Positions 9,746-19,680 of a stretch of 64,000 nucleotides of DNA are shown piece by piece (position 1 is the stretch's first letter; the number at the start of each line of letters is the position of its first letter). The DNA comes from Polymorphobacter megasporae (GTDB lineage Bacteria; Pseudomonadota; Alphaproteobacteria; Sphingomonadales; Sphingomonadaceae), in the NCBI RefSeq assembly GCF_018982885.2, contig NZ_CP081848.1, forward strand, positions 1,116,001 through 1,180,000. The letters run 5' to 3'. The position numbers were made by a program, and so were the translations under genes. The notes beneath the pieces were generated by a model, which was not told the origin of the DNA, searched no databases, and saw only the letters and a program-made list of their open reading frames with translations.

Positions 9746-10680
9746 GCTGCGGCTTCGGCCAGCGCCAGGTCTTTGCCAACCCCGGAATTCGCGGTGCCGA
9801 ACTCGGCGGCGAGGAAGTCGGCGAGCGCGCGGACCTTGACCGGTTGGCTCCGCGTCGTCGGGTAGATCAGCCGCAGCGTCCCCGCCTCGAAGCGGTGCGC
9901 GGGGAGCAATTGCTCCAGCCGGCCGTCGGCGAGCGCGGCGCGGACGAAGAAGTCGGGCAGGATCGTCAGCCCGAGGCCGGCGATCGCGGCGGCGCACAGG
10001 ATCTCGCCGCTCCGCGACCGCAGCCGCTCGGGTCCGCGGCACAGGCGGGTGCCGCCCGCCGCGGGAAAGCGCCACGGTTCGTCGGCGCGGGTGATCGTCG
10101 AGGTCAGGCTAGGAAAGGCGATCAAGTCCTCGGGCACTCCGGGGCGGCCGAGCCGGTCGAGCAGCACGGGCGCCCCGACAAGGTACATCTCGACCGTCCC
10201 GAGCGAGCGGGCGATCAGCCCTGAATCGGGGAGCTGGGTGCCGATCCGCACCGCGATGTCGATCCCCTCGCCGATCAGGTCGGTGATGCGGTCGTCGAGG
10301 ATCAGCTCGATCCGCACGCCCGGATGGAGCTCCATGAAGCGGAACAGCGCCGGGCCGACGCGCTCGACCCCGAACAGCATCGGCGCCGCCATGCGGATGA
10401 CGCCGCTGAGCGTGAGGGTCGAGCTGGCGACCGATTCCTCAGCGGCGCGGACGTCTTCGATCAGCCGCGTCGTGGCGTCTAGATACGCCGACCCCGCCTC
10501 GGTCAGCGCGAGCGCGCGCGTCGTCCGGTGGAATAGCCGCGCGCCGAGGCGGCCCTCGAGGTCGCCGATCGTTCGCGACAGACGCGAGGTCGACGTTCCC
10601 AGCCGCCGCGCCGCCGCGCTGAAGCCGCCCGCGCTTGCGACCGCGGCGAATGCCTCCATCTCCTCGATCCGTCCCGCCAT
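9742..10680 (-). CDS. LysR-family transcriptional regulator
   Basis: About 312 residues: an N-terminal winged helix-turn-helix (FAAVASAGGFSAAARRLGTSTSRLSRTIGDLE) and a periplasmic-binding-protein-like effector domain (VIRMAAPMLFGVERVGP...). I start it at ATG 10680 (MAGRIEEMEAF), where family homology begins; an in-frame ATG at 10746 would add 22 unconserved residues. It is divergent from wrbA (start 10798) and coupled to the MFS gene downstream. The obvious inference is local control of the MFS gene, wrbA or both; LysR proteins often act on the divergent neighbour. Confidence 0.88.
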   Translation of the reverse strand: MAGRIEEMEAFAAVASAGGFSAAARRLGTSTSRLSRTIGDLEGRLGARLFHRTTRALALTEAGSAYLDATTRLIEDVRAAEESVASSTLTLSGVIRMAAPMLFGVERVGPALFRFMELHPGVRIELILDDRITDLIGEGIDIAVRIGTQLPDSGLIARSLGTVEMYLVGAPVLLDRLGRPGVPEDLIAFPSLTSTITRADEPWRFPAAGGTRLCRGPERLRSRSGEILCAAAIAGLGLTILPDFFVRAALADGRLEQLLPAHRFEAGTLRLIYPTTRSQPVKVRALADFLAAEFGTANSGVGKDLALAEAAA

Positions 10681-10797
10681 CGTTGCGCCTGCTGCAAAGG
10701 ACAATCGCGAAGACGGGTCATTATCACGGCGATCGAAAAGGCCCAAATGGCAGCCTGCGCGTTATCGTTCGCGCTTGCGACTTAAGGAGTCCGACCG

Positions 10798-11412
10798 ATG
10801 ACCAAGGTTCTGGTGCTATATTATTCGAGCTGGGGACATGTCGAAAAGCTCGCCACCGCAATCGCCGAGGGTGCCGGCGGCGTTGCTGGCGTCGAAGTCA
10901 CCGTGAAGCGCGTCCCCGAACTCGTTCCGGCTGAAGTCGCTGCGGGCGCGCACTACAAGACCGATCAGGCCGCCCCGATCGCGACCCCGGGCGAGCTCGC
11001 CGACTATGACGCGATCATCATCGGCACCCCGACCCGTTTCGGCAACATGGCGGCGCAGATGAAGAACTTCCTCGACCAGACGGGCCCGCTGTGGTTCACC
11101 GGTGCGCTCGTCGGCAAGGTCGGCGGCGTGTTCACCTCGACCGCGTCGCAGCACGGCGGGCAGGAGACGACGCTGTTCACCGCGATGACCGTCCTGATCC
11201 ACCACGGCATGCTCGTCGCCGGGCTGCCGTACACCTTCCAGGCGCAGATGGGCCTCGACGAAATCCACGGCGGGTCGCCGTATGGCGCGACGACGATCTC
11301 GGGCGGTGACGGCTCGAAGCAGCCGAAGGCGGTCGATCTCGACGGTGCGCGCTTCCAGGGCAAGCATATTGCCGAGACCGCGGTCGCGCTGAAAAAGGGT
11401 CGCGCCGCCTAA
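10798..11412 (+). CDS. wrbA: WrbA-type NAD(P)H:quinone oxidoreductase
   Basis: WrbA is an FMN-dependent enzyme that reduces quinones by two electrons and limits oxidative stress. The 204-residue protein has a flavodoxin-like fold. The FMN phosphate loop is [12 protein letters not shown] near 8-19, and the FMN-ring loop [18 protein letters not shown] and [11 protein letters not shown] follow. An AAGGAG ribosome binding site lies 9-14 bases before the ATG. It is divergent from the LysR gene. Its stop codon overlaps the stop of the converging TPM-domain gene (11409-11412). Confidence 0.95.
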   Translation: MTKVLVLYYSSWGHVEKLATAIAEGAGGVAGVEVTVKRVPELVPAEVAAGAHYKTDQAAPIATPGELADYDAIIIGTPTRFGNMAAQMKNFLDQTGPLWFTGALVGKVGGVFTSTASQHGGQETTLFTAMTVLIHHGMLVAGLPYTFQAQMGLDEIHGGSPYGATTISGGDGSKQPKAVDLDGARFQGKHIAETAVALKKGRAA

Positions 11413-12083
11413 AGCTCGATCAGGCGGTTCGGGAGTTCGTCGGGGTTGTCGGCGTCGGGCGGAAAATGCTCGGCGAGGACCGCCCCGGCGAGCCCGATCG
11501 CGGCGACGAAGCCCTTCGCCGGCGCCCCCGCCTTGATCCCTTCGACCAATGCATGGACCGTCGTCGCCCAGTGCGACGGCGGCACCTTGGCGTAGATCCC
11601 GGTGTCGGCGACGACCTCGGCAATGCGGTCGGGGAGCGAGACGAAGATCAACACCCCGGTATTCGCCCGCGTAGCGCCGATGCCGCGCGCCTTGAACTGC
11701 GACCGCGCCTCGCGGTGAACCCGCTCGCGCCGGATCACGCGCGGGGTAACCTTCGCGCCGAGGCCTGTGCGCGTCAACACCAGCGCGGCGACCGCGAACA
11801 CGGCGATCTGTACCGCGGCATAGGCCTCGACCGCGCGGCGCAGGTCGACCGCCGGATCGCCGCTGCTCCAGTCGTTCAACGCGGCGATCTGGTCGGGGCC
11901 ATAACCGAACATCGTCGCCGCGAGCGGCAGGGCGAAGGCAATCAGCGCGGCGATCGTCAGCCCGGTCGCGGCGTAGCGGTCGGTACGGTCGCTGACGACA
12001 GCAACGATCTCGCCCGAGGTGGTCGCCTCAGCGGCAGTGATCGCCCCGGCGATCGCAGTCCGGTCGGCGTCGGTGAATGCCAT
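11409..12083 (-). CDS. TPM-domain membrane protein
   Basis: This 224-residue protein has a split TPM (YgcG-type) domain. It begins [19 protein letters not shown] with the SGEIVAVVS strand, has two hydrophobic segments (about residues 42-60 and 90-105), and continues with [20 protein letters not shown], the family's core. TPM proteins are implicated in membrane-protein or photosystem repair and putative acid phosphatase activity; the function here is unproven. It is the last gene of a three-gene lemA-TPM-TPM run, 15 bases after the previous one, and presumably works with them at the inner membrane. Confidence 0.85.
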   Translation of the reverse strand: MAFTDADRTAIAGAITAAEATTSGEIVAVVSDRTDRYAATGLTIAALIAFALPLAATMFGYGPDQIAALNDWSSGDPAVDLRRAVEAYAAVQIAVFAVAALVLTRTGLGAKVTPRVIRRERVHREARSQFKARGIGATRANTGVLIFVSLPDRIAEVVADTGIYAKVPPSHWATTVHALVEGIKAGAPAKGFVAAIGLAGAVLAEHFPPDADNPDELPNRLIEL

Positions 12084-12098
12084 GACCAGCTGCCCCCT

Positions 12099-12875
12099 CT
12101 ACCAACTACCCGACGAGCCGCCGCCGCCGAACGATCCGCCGCCACCGCCGAAGCTGTCGCCGCCACCGCCACCGCCGCCGCCTCCGCCCCAGTCGCTACC
12201 GCCGCCGCCGCCACGGCTGAGCATGCTCGACGCCGCACCCCACAGGATCGCCGAGCCGATCCCCGACGGGCGTCCGCGTCCGCCGCGGGCGAGCGAGAAG
12301 ACACCCCAGACGACGACGATCGCGAGCCAGAACAACGCGCCCGGGCCGACCGACGGGCGGTGGCGGGCCTGGGCATGCTGCGCCGTTGCATCGACCACCG
12401 CCGCGTGCGCGACCTCGGGCGATGCGCTCAATTGCGCGATGATCGCGTCGGTCCCGGCGGTCACGCCAGCGGCGATGTCGTTCTTGCGGAATTCGGGGAT
12501 GATCTGGTTCTGGATGATGACCGAGGTCAGCGCATCGGTCAGGACGGGTTCGAGCCCGTAGCCGACTTCGATCCGCACCTTGCGGTCGGTCGGCGCGACG
12601 ATCAGGATCGCGCCGGTGTTCTTGCCCTTCTGGCCGATGCCCCACGCGCGGCCGAGCTGGTAGCCGTAATCCTCGATCGGCGTGTCGCCGAGCGCGGGGA
12701 CGGTGGCGACGACAAGCTGGATACCGGTCGATTTCTCGAGAGCGGCGAGCTTGTCGGTCAGCGCCGCGACGGTCACCGGCGGCAACACGTTCGCGGTATC
12801 GACGACCCGTCCCGACAACGGCGGGAACGCCGGGGCGGCGGCATGTGCCACCGCCGCCCACAACGCGACCAGCAT
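12099..12875 (-). CDS. Exported TPM-domain protein with glycine-rich tail (YgcG-like)
   Basis: 258 residues: a hydrophobic export signal (ending near AHAAA), a TPM domain over about residues 20-150 (VVDTANVLPP, GIQLVVATVPALG, GAILIVAPTDRKVRIEVGYGLEP), one membrane helix (LFWLAIVVVWGVFSLA), then a tail of mostly Gly and Ser. This is the usual YgcG layout, partner of LemA. The ATG at 12875 gives a signal without a basic N-region. The same frame continues upstream with basic residues (PRFRFGAFALL) but without an ordinary start codon, so a non-standard start such as CTG at about 12911 is possible. Confidence 0.85.
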   Translation of the reverse strand: MLVALWAAVAHAAAPAFPPLSGRVVDTANVLPPVTVAALTDKLAALEKSTGIQLVVATVPALGDTPIEDYGYQLGRAWGIGQKGKNTGAILIVAPTDRKVRIEVGYGLEPVLTDALTSVIIQNQIIPEFRKNDIAAGVTAGTDAIIAQLSASPEVAHAAVVDATAQHAQARHRPSVGPGALFWLAIVVVWGVFSLARGGRGRPSGIGSAILWGAASSMLSRGGGGGSDWGGGGGGGGGGDSFGGGGGSFGGGGSSGSW

Positions 12876-12913
12876 CAGGAGCGCGAACGCTCCGAAGCGA
12901 AAGCGAGGAAGGG

Positions 12914-13513
12914 TCAGAACTTCACCGTCGGGGCGACCTGTGCATTGACCGTCGTCGCCTTGAACGGCGTCAGCGGCTTGGAACCGTAGATCACCTTTGC
13001 GCCGATCAGCGCCGGGAAGGTGCGGATCGTCGTATTATAGTCCTGCACGGCGGTATTATAGTCCTGCCGCGCGATCGTGATGCGGTTCTCGGTGCCCTCG
13101 AGCTGCGACTGGAGAGCCATGAAGTTGGTGTTCGACTTGAGGTCGGGATATTGCTCCTGGAGCGGACGCAGCTGCATCAGCGCGGTCGAGACGTGGTTCT
13201 GCGCCTGCTCGTATGCCGCAACCTTGCCGGGATCCTTGAGATCTTCGTCCGACAGATGGATCGCGTTCGCCGAGGCGCGCGCCTGCGTCACGCCGATGAG
13301 AACGTCTTTTTCCTGCTTGGCATAGCCCTGGACGGTGGCGACAAGATTGGGAATCAGGTCGGCGCGGCGCTGATACTGGTTCTCGACCTGCGCCCAGGCG
13401 GCCTTGGCGGCCTCCTCCTTGGTCGGGATCGTGTTCACCCCGCAGCCGGCAAGGCCGACGGTCAGGGCCAGCGGAAGCGCGAGACGGGCGGCGGTGCGGC
13501 GGGTCGACTGCAT
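12914..13513 (-). CDS. lemA: LemA family lipoprotein
   Basis: A 199-residue LemA protein. The N-terminus is a lipoprotein signal with lipobox LAGC (Cys at about 24). The rest is long helices with the family's signature (WAQVENQYQRRADLIPNLVATVQGYA) and a NTAVQDYNTTIRTFPALIGA motif near the end. LemA forms an antiparallel helical bundle, but its biochemical role is unclear. The ATG at 13513 has an AGGGAG ribosome binding site 6 bases upstream; a longer frame to 13558 is not supported. It heads the lemA-TPM-TPM unit and is divergent from mscL. Confidence 0.92.
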   Translation of the reverse strand: MQSTRRTAARLALPLALTVGLAGCGVNTIPTKEEAAKAAWAQVENQYQRRADLIPNLVATVQGYAKQEKDVLIGVTQARASANAIHLSDEDLKDPGKVAAYEQAQNHVSTALMQLRPLQEQYPDLKSNTNFMALQSQLEGTENRITIARQDYNTAVQDYNTTIRTFPALIGAKVIYGSKPLTPFKATTVNAQVAPTVKF

Positions 13514-13618
13514 CGATAACTCCCTTGGGTTCCGGGTATATCCGCCGCCAGTACCCAAGGTGGCGACGAACCGCTATAAGATAAGGTGTATTGCACAGGC
13601 GTAACAGAGGGGTGCCAG

Positions 13619-14062
13619 ATGTTTGCCGAATTCAAGACTTTTATCGCGCGCGGTAACGTTCTCGACCTCGCGGTCGCGGTCGTCATCGGTGCTGCGTTCG
13701 GCGCGATCGTCGCGTCGCTGACCGAGGATCTGATCATGCCGTTGATCGGCTTTCTCACCGGCGGCGTCGATTTCTCGTCGCACTTCATCCGCCTCGGGGC
13801 GATCCCGGCGAACTACACCGGCAGCCTCGAGGATTATGCCGCGCTCAAGAAGGCCGGCGTCGCGCTGTTCGGCTACGGCAAGTTCCTGACCGCAGTGATC
13901 AACTTCGTGATCATCGCGTTCGCGATTTTCATGCTTGTCCGCGCGGCGAACAAGTTCCTGGCGAAGACGCTTGCGGGGATGACCGCGAAGGCGGCGGTTC
14001 CAGCCGATGTCGTCGTGCTCAACGAAATCCTTGCCGAGCTGAAAAAGCGCCCGCTGGTTTAA
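13619..14062 (+). CDS. mscL: Large-conductance mechanosensitive channel MscL
   Basis: MscL opens under membrane tension and releases solutes during hypo-osmotic shock. The 147-residue protein has the conserved start MFAEFKTFIARGNVLDLAVAVVIGAAFG (amphipathic N-helix and TM1), the periplasmic loop, TM2 (ITAVINFVIIAFAIFMLVRA region) and a C-terminal cytoplasmic helix ending LAELKKRPLV. ATG 13619 is preceded by AGAGGGG and matches the family start; an upstream in-frame codon at 13586 is not used by homologues. It is followed by the 28-base palindrome at 14085. Confidence 0.96.
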   Translation: MFAEFKTFIARGNVLDLAVAVVIGAAFGAIVASLTEDLIMPLIGFLTGGVDFSSHFIRLGAIPANYTGSLEDYAALKKAGVALFGYGKFLTAVINFVIIAFAIFMLVRAANKFLAKTLAGMTAKAAVPADVVVLNEILAELKKRPLV

Positions 14063-14084
14063 CGGGGTTTAGCCTAAATCTCCT

Positions 14085-14112
14085 TGTCATCCCCACCTAC
14101 GCGGGGATGACA
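14085..14112. repeat. 28-base palindromic repeat, copy 2
   Basis: Same architecture as the copy at 6439-6466: a 10-bp outer stem beginning TGTCATCCCC, one mismatch, and the same CTAC loop. It lies between converging mscL and cysA, 22 bases past the mscL stop, where it can act as a bidirectional terminator-like stem. It lacks a long T tract. Confidence 0.7.
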
Positions 14113-14125
14113 GAAAATTCGGAGA

Positions 14126-15156
<1,031 letters not shown>

Positions 15157-15160
<4 letters not shown>

Positions 15161-15993
15161 TGCCCGGCCCCCGCCAGTTGGTCGCGGAAGCGCCATTCGA
15201 GAAGCGACTTCGCCACCAACGTCACCAGCGCGAGACCGGCGAGGATCGAGGCGACGGCGAAGGCGGCGACATAATTATATTCATTGTACAGGATCTCGAT
15301 GTGGAGCGGCAGGGTGTTGGTCAGCCCGCGAATATGCCCGCTGACGACCGATACCGCGCCGAATTCGCCCATCGCCCGGGCGTTGCACAGCAGCACGCCG
15401 TACAGCAATCCCCAGCGGATATTCGGCAGCGTGACGTGCCAGAAGGTCTGCAGCCCCGACGCGCCGAGCGAGCGCGCCGCCTCTTCGTCGGTCCGGCCCT
15501 GCTCCTGCATCAGCGGGATCAACTCGCGCGCAACGAAGGGAAAGGTGACGAATACCGTCGCCAGCACGATGCCGGGGACCGCGAAGACGATCTGGATATC
15601 GTGCTCGCGCAGCCACGGCCCGAGCCAGCCCTGGAGCCCAAACAGCAGGACATAGATCAGCCCCGACACGACGGGCGACACCGACAGCGGCAGGTCGATC
15701 AGCGTGATCAGGACGCTTTTGTAGCGGAAGTCGAACTTGGTGATCGCCCACGACGCCGCGAGCCCGAAGACGATGTTGAGCGGAACCGCGATCGCGGCGA
15801 CGATCAGCGTCAGGCGCATCGCCGCGAGCGCGTCCTTTTCGCCGATCGCGGTCTGGAACGCGGCGATCCCCTTGGCGAACGCTCCGGCGAAGACCGCGGC
15901 GAGCGGCAGCGCAAGGTTGACCAGCAGGAACGCGAGCGCGACGCCGATCAGCGCCCACCGCACCCAAGCTGGTTCGGAGACGCCCGGCTTCAT
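15157..15993 (-). CDS. cysW: Sulfate ABC transporter permease CysW
   Basis: 278 residues, six membrane spans. The cytoplasmic EAA loop that contacts CysA is present as [23 protein letters not shown], followed by the [15 protein letters not shown] motif characteristic of sulfate and molybdate permeases. The ATG at 15993 ([13 protein letters not shown]) overlaps the cysT stop as ATGA, and its own stop overlaps cysA. This coupled order cysT-cysW-cysA is standard for sulfate importers. Confidence 0.95.
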
Positions 15994-16817
15994 TCCGGCG
16001 CCATCCGCTTGCGGTCCCACGCCTGGAGCAGGTTGATCGCGAACAGCACCGCGAACGACGCCGTCAGCATCGTCGCGGCGATCGCCGTGGCCCCGGCATA
16101 ATTATATTGTTCGAGCTGCTGGACGATCAGCAGCGGCGCGATCTCCGAGCGGTAGGGCAGGTTCCCGGCGATGAAGATCACCGAGCCATATTCGCCGACC
16201 CCGCGCGCGAAGGCGAGCGCGAAGCCGGTCGCGAGCGATGGCAGGATCGCGGTCAGGATGACGCGGAGAAAGGTCTGGCGGCGGCCCGCACCGAGGCTCG
16301 CAGCGGCCTCCTCGACGTCGTGGCCGAGGTCGGCAAGGACCGGCTCGACGGTGCGAACGACGAACGGCAGGCCGATGAAGGTCAGCGCGACGACGACGCC
16401 CAGTGGCTCGAACGCGACCTTGACCCCGAGCGGCGCGAGCAGGCCGCCAATCCAGCCGTTCGGCGCGTAGAGCGCGGTCAGGGCGATGCCGGCAACCGCG
16501 GTTGGCAGCGCGAACGGCAGGTCGACGAGCGCGCCGACGACGCGCTTGCCGGGGAAGTCGTAGCGGACCAACACCCACGCGACGATCAGCCCGAAGACGC
16601 TGTTGATCGCCGCCGCGATCGCCGCCGCGCCGAAGCTCAGCCGGTACGCGAGCAGCGCGCGCCGCGACAGCGCCACCGCGACATATTCGTCCCAGCCCAA
16701 TCCGGCGGTCTTGATGAAGATTGCCGACAGTGGAATCAGGACGATGATGCACAGATAGAAGACGGTGAAGCCGAAGGTCAGGCCGAAGCCCGGAATGATC
16801 GACCGCCGCCGGATCAT
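15990..16817 (-). CDS. cysT: Sulfate ABC transporter permease CysT (CysU)
   Basis: 275 residues with six membrane spans. The EAA loop is [23 protein letters not shown], and the motif [16 protein letters not shown] is characteristic of CysT. The start [22 protein letters not shown] gives a basic N-terminus before TM1. It begins 2 bases after the sbp stop and overlaps cysW at its end. With CysW it forms the membrane pore of the sulfate importer. Confidence 0.95.
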   Translation of the reverse strand: MIRRRSIIPGFGLTFGFTVFYLCIIVLIPLSAIFIKTAGLGWDEYVAVALSRRALLAYRLSFGAAAIAAAINSVFGLIVAWVLVRYDFPGKRVVGALVDLPFALPTAVAGIALTALYAPNGWIGGLLAPLGVKVAFEPLGVVVALTFIGLPFVVRTVEPVLADLGHDVEEAAASLGAGRRQTFLRVILTAILPSLATGFALAFARGVGEYGSVIFIAGNLPYRSEIAPLLIVQQLEQYNYAGATAIAATMLTASFAVLFAINLLQAWDRKRMAPE

Positions 16818-16819
16818 TT

Positions 16820-17824
16820 TCAGCGTTTGGCCGCTTCGAAGATCTGGTCGAACATCCCGCCGTCGGCGAAATGGACCGCCTGCGTCTTCGCCCAGCCGCC
16901 GAAATTGCGGTCGATCGTGAACATCTGGACCGGCTTGAACGCGGCGGCGTATTTCGCCGCGACCGCCGGATCGCGCGGCCGGTAGAAGTCCTTCGCGATG
17001 ATCTCCTGCGCGGTCGGGGTGTAGAGATAGTTCAGATACGCCTCGGCGACCTTGCGGGTGCCGTGCTTGTCGACGTTCTTGTCGATCACCGCGACGGGGG
17101 GCTCGGCGAGGACACTGACCGATGGCGTGACGATCTCGAACGCGTCGCCGCCGGCCTCGCGGGTCGCGAGATACGCCTCATTCTCCCACGCGAGGAGGAC
17201 GTCGCCCTGCCCGCGCTGGACGAAGGTCGTCGTCGACCCGCGCGCGCCCGAATCGAGGACGGGAACATTGTGATAGAGCTTCGTCACAAAGTCCTTCGCC
17301 TTCGCCGCACCCAGCGTCTTCGTCGCATAGCCCCACGCCGCGAGATAGTTCCACCGCGCTCCGCCGCTCGACTTGGGGTTGGGCGTAATTACCGCGACGC
17401 CGGGCTTCACGAGGTCGTTCCAGTCGTGGATGCCCTTCGGATTGCCCTTCCGCACGAGGAAGACGATCGTCGAATAATACGGCGTCGAATTGTTCGGCAG
17501 GCGCTTCTGCCATGCCGCCGGGAGCAGCTTCGCCTTGTCGGCGATCTCGTCAATGTCATAGGCGAGCGCGAGCGTGACGACGTCGGCCTCGAGCCCGTCG
17601 ATCACCGACCGCGCCTGCTTGCCCGATCCGCCGTGCGACTGGTTGATCGTGACGACGTCGCCGGTCTTCGCCTGCCACGCCTTGGCGAACGCCGCGTCGA
17701 CGTCCTTGTACAGCTCGCGCGTCGGGTCGTAGCTGACGTTGAGCAAAGTCACCGGCGCGGCGCGAACCGGGGCGGTCACCGCGGCGACCGCAAGCAGTAC
17801 CGTCAATCCGATTATCGCGCGCAT
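16820..17824 (-). CDS. sbp: Periplasmic sulfate-binding protein
   Basis: The 334-residue solute receptor of the sulfate importer. An export signal ([22 protein letters not shown]) is followed by [17 protein letters not shown], a hallmark of sulfate-binding proteins. [42 protein letters not shown] and [13 protein letters not shown] correspond to the ligand-binding loops. ATG 17824 has a GGGAGG ribosome binding site; a longer frame to 17857 is not needed. It is the first gene of the operon and follows a 9-bp inverted repeat in its leader. Confidence 0.95.
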   Translation of the reverse strand: MRAIIGLTVLLAVAAVTAPVRAAPVTLLNVSYDPTRELYKDVDAAFAKAWQAKTGDVVTINQSHGGSGKQARSVIDGLEADVVTLALAYDIDEIADKAKLLPAAWQKRLPNNSTPYYSTIVFLVRKGNPKGIHDWNDLVKPGVAVITPNPKSSGGARWNYLAAWGYATKTLGAAKAKDFVTKLYHNVPVLDSGARGSTTTFVQRGQGDVLLAWENEAYLATREAGGDAFEIVTPSVSVLAEPPVAVIDKNVDKHGTRKVAEAYLNYLYTPTAQEIIAKDFYRPRDPAVAAKYAAAFKPVQMFTIDRNFGGWAKTQAVHFADGGMFDQIFEAAKR

Positions 17825-17842
17825 CGTCGCCTCCCGCAGGTC

Positions 17843-17876
17843 GTTACCGGGACACAACGTATCTCTACCCGGTAAC
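17843..17876. promoter_or_regulatory. 9-bp perfect inverted repeat in the sbp leader
   Basis: GTTACCGGG at 17843-17851 and CCCGGTAAC at 17868-17876 are perfect reverse complements with a 16-base spacer. The repeat lies 19-52 bases before the sbp start and about 80 bases from the neighbouring Rrf2 regulator gene. It could be an operator for that regulator or an mRNA stem. Overlap with a weak promoter (TTGGTC, 18 bases, TAGAGA on the minus strand) favours an operator; this is inference. Confidence 0.55.
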
Positions 17877-17953
17877 TAGGCAATCGACCAAAATATTCGT
17901 CGCGCTAAAGCTGCGCTACGCCGCTTCCGCGCCGATGGTGCGGCGGCCTGCGC

Positions 17954-18379
17954 TCAGGCGGCTTCGCGCCGTTCGACCATGTCGGCAAGCGTCGTCCCAT
18001 CGAGGATCGACGCGGTGCCTTCGCGGACGGTCAGCATGACCTTGCGGATCACGCACGTCGCCTCGTCGTAGCAGTCGGCGCAGCGGTGGTATTTGGTCAG
18101 GCTGACGCACGGCACCAGCGCGAGCGGCCCTTCGATCGTGCGGATGATCTCGCCGAAGCTGATCGCGCGCGGTGCGCGGGCGAGGCGGTAGCCGCCCATC
18201 TTGCCGCGATAGCTCGCGACGAGCCCGGCGTTCTTGAGGTCGAGCAGGATGATCTCGAGAAACTTGCGCGGCAGTTTCTGGTCGGAGGCGATGACGCTGA
18301 TCGGCACAGGGGCGACGCTGCCGGTACGGGCGAGGAAAATCAAAGCGCGCAGCGCGTAACGGGATCTTTGGGTCAACAT
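17954..18379 (-). CDS. Rrf2-family transcriptional regulator next to sulfate importer
   Basis: A 141-residue Rrf2 protein: winged helix-turn-helix over residues 1-75 (LTQRSRYALRALIFLAR, KLPRKFLEIILLDLKNAGLV, GGYRLARAP), then a dimerisation helix. Four cysteines follow at 91, 100, 103 and 109 (CVSLTKYHRCADCYDEATC), which could bind a metal or Fe-S cluster or sense thiols. I start it at ATG 18379 (MLTQRSRY), the family start; a longer frame to 18415 is possible. Lying directly upstream of sbp on the same strand, it is the obvious candidate regulator of sulfate uptake, a CymR-like role, by inference. Confidence 0.85.
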   Translation of the reverse strand: MLTQRSRYALRALIFLARTGSVAPVPISVIASDQKLPRKFLEIILLDLKNAGLVASYRGKMGGYRLARAPRAISFGEIIRTIEGPLALVPCVSLTKYHRCADCYDEATCVIRKVMLTVREGTASILDGTTLADMVERREAA

Positions 18380-18425
18380 CGGTACATCGCGGTAATGCAC
18401 CCGCTCGCCCGCCAAAACAAGCTTT

Positions 18426-19370
18426 TCACGTCACAGCGCGTGGTATCCCGGGCACGCCGACTCCGCATTCGAGCGCGTCGCGGTCCCACCCGCCAAGGTC
18501 GGCGGCGGCCGCATAGGTCGACTGGAGAAACTCCATGATCGCGGCGTCGGGATCGGCGGCGGCACTGACGTCGTCGTAGCGCAGGATGAACTCACCAAGG
18601 CCGCCGTCGAACTGCGCGGCGGCAGGCGCGACCGTCGCGCCGGCGAAGCCATCGGGCGCGGGATAGGCGTAGGAATAGAAAGCGGGATGCGGATAGGCGT
18701 CGCTTCCCGGCCAGAACCCCGCGCTCGATTCCTCGTGGCTGTACGCTTCGCGTGCCACGTCGAGCGGCAGGCCGGGACCGCCCGGGTGAAGCGGCGCGCG
18801 GCGGCCGGAGAAGCGGGTGACGGCAAGGTCGAAGCTGCCCCAGAAGAAATGGACCGGGCTCGCCTTGCCGAGGAAGCAGGTGCGGAACGCCTTGAACACC
18901 GTGTCGATGCGGACGAGCGCGCGGTGGAAGTTGCGCGCCGCGGCGGCATCGTACGGACGGACCGCGTGGTCGTCGCTGAAGCGGACCGCGTCGGGCATTT
19001 CGCTCGGCGCCTGGTCGATCGTGACCTCGATGCCGAGGTCGGCGAGCGCGACCATCACCGCTGCGTAGAACGCCGCTATCAATCCCGCTTCGAGCGCGAT
19101 GACCCGCTCGCCGCCGTCGCTGCACGACACCAGCAGCGTCGCCGCAAGCAGGTCGAAGTCGATCTGGAAGCTCCGCGCTCCCGCCGGGATCGACGACGTC
19201 GTCAGCCCGCGCGGCGTGACGTAGAGCGCGACGTGCCAGCTATGGTTGAGCCACGGCGACAGCGTCAGCCGCACCTTGCCCGCGACCTGCGTCATCAACT
19301 GGAGGTGCAACGCGGTCTCGCGCCATGCGGGCCAATCGAGCGTCGGCCACGGCGTCGTTTTGTCGGTCAT
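18426..19370 (-). CDS. DUF5996 family protein
   Basis: A 314-residue cytoplasmic protein with no signal or membrane segment. It begins MTDKTTPWPTLDWPAWRETALHLQLMTQVAGKVRL and contains LSPWLNHSWHVALYVTPRGLTT, KASPVHFFWGSFDLAVTRFSGR and EAYSHEESSAGFWPG, stretches I associate with DUF5996. The function of the family is unknown. ATG 19370 matches where homology begins; a frame extending to 19415 is not supported. It is 46 bases upstream of the Rrf2 gene on the same strand, so it may share its promoter, though a functional link is not evident. Confidence 0.75.
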   Translation of the reverse strand: MTDKTTPWPTLDWPAWRETALHLQLMTQVAGKVRLTLSPWLNHSWHVALYVTPRGLTTSSIPAGARSFQIDFDLLAATLLVSCSDGGERVIALEAGLIAAFYAAVMVALADLGIEVTIDQAPSEMPDAVRFSDDHAVRPYDAAAARNFHRALVRIDTVFKAFRTCFLGKASPVHFFWGSFDLAVTRFSGRRAPLHPGGPGLPLDVAREAYSHEESSAGFWPGSDAYPHPAFYSYAYPAPDGFAGATVAPAAAQFDGGLGEFILRYDDVSAAADPDAAIMEFLQSTYAAAADLGGWDRDALECGVGVPGIPRAVT

Positions 19371-19427
19371 CGCTAACGCGTCCCCCGGTGCAGCGCTTCT
19401 GGACCTGAAATGCACGGCGAAATAAGC

Positions 19428-19455
19428 CTGTCCTACACGCTGCCGCTCTGTCTAG
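19428..19455 (+). promoter_or_regulatory. CTGTCCTACA box, copy 2 (extended 28-base form)
   Basis: CTGTCCTACACG begins this copy. CCGCTC follows at 19443 and CTAG at 19452-19455. It aligns without gaps to the minus-strand copy at 26713-26740, 22 of 28 bases identical. It points towards the DEAD-box gene and is followed 58 bases later by the second shared block. Confidence 0.5.
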
Positions 19456-19513
19456 GCTCGGCAGATGAGTTTGACGACTGCCCCTTTCGGCCGTGCCGTT
19501 CGACTGGAACGAT

Positions 19514-19568
19514 GCGTGGAGAGTGTGTTTCGATTGAACGTGGCGTCAGGTTCGTCAACTTCGTCAAG
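19514..19568 (+). repeat. Intergenic shared block, copy A
   Basis: Begins GCGTGGAGAG, includes GTTTCG, then ACGTGGCGTCA and the 9-base tandem repeat TTCGTCAAC / TTCGTCAAG. The same order of short blocks occurs on the minus strand at 26586-26632, with a 7-base deletion after GGCGTCA. It lies in the leader of the helicase gene. Confidence 0.6.
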
Positions 19569-19651
19569 CTGGCCTGACACTATCCATCAGCATAGGCACC
19601 TCCGACTCGGGTCGGCCGATATGCCCTTGCGACGCGCGTTCCGAGCAAAGC

Positions 19652-19680
19652 TTGACATGTTGCACCGCAGCAGCGATATG
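19652..19680 (+). promoter_or_regulatory. Possible sigma-70 promoter for the DEAD-box helicase
   Basis: TTGACA at 19652-19657 matches the -35 consensus exactly. A weak -10 (GATATG at 19675-19680) lies 17 bases later. If used, it gives a leader of about 185 bases, similar to the long cold-regulated leaders of some RNA helicase genes. The -10 matches only three of six bases, so confidence is low. Confidence 0.3.

Noticed and set aside
7098-9779. An 893-codon minus-strand open frame
   Set aside because: It is an out-of-frame shadow of the acyl-CoA ligase and MFS genes on the same strand, with low-complexity Arg-rich sequence.
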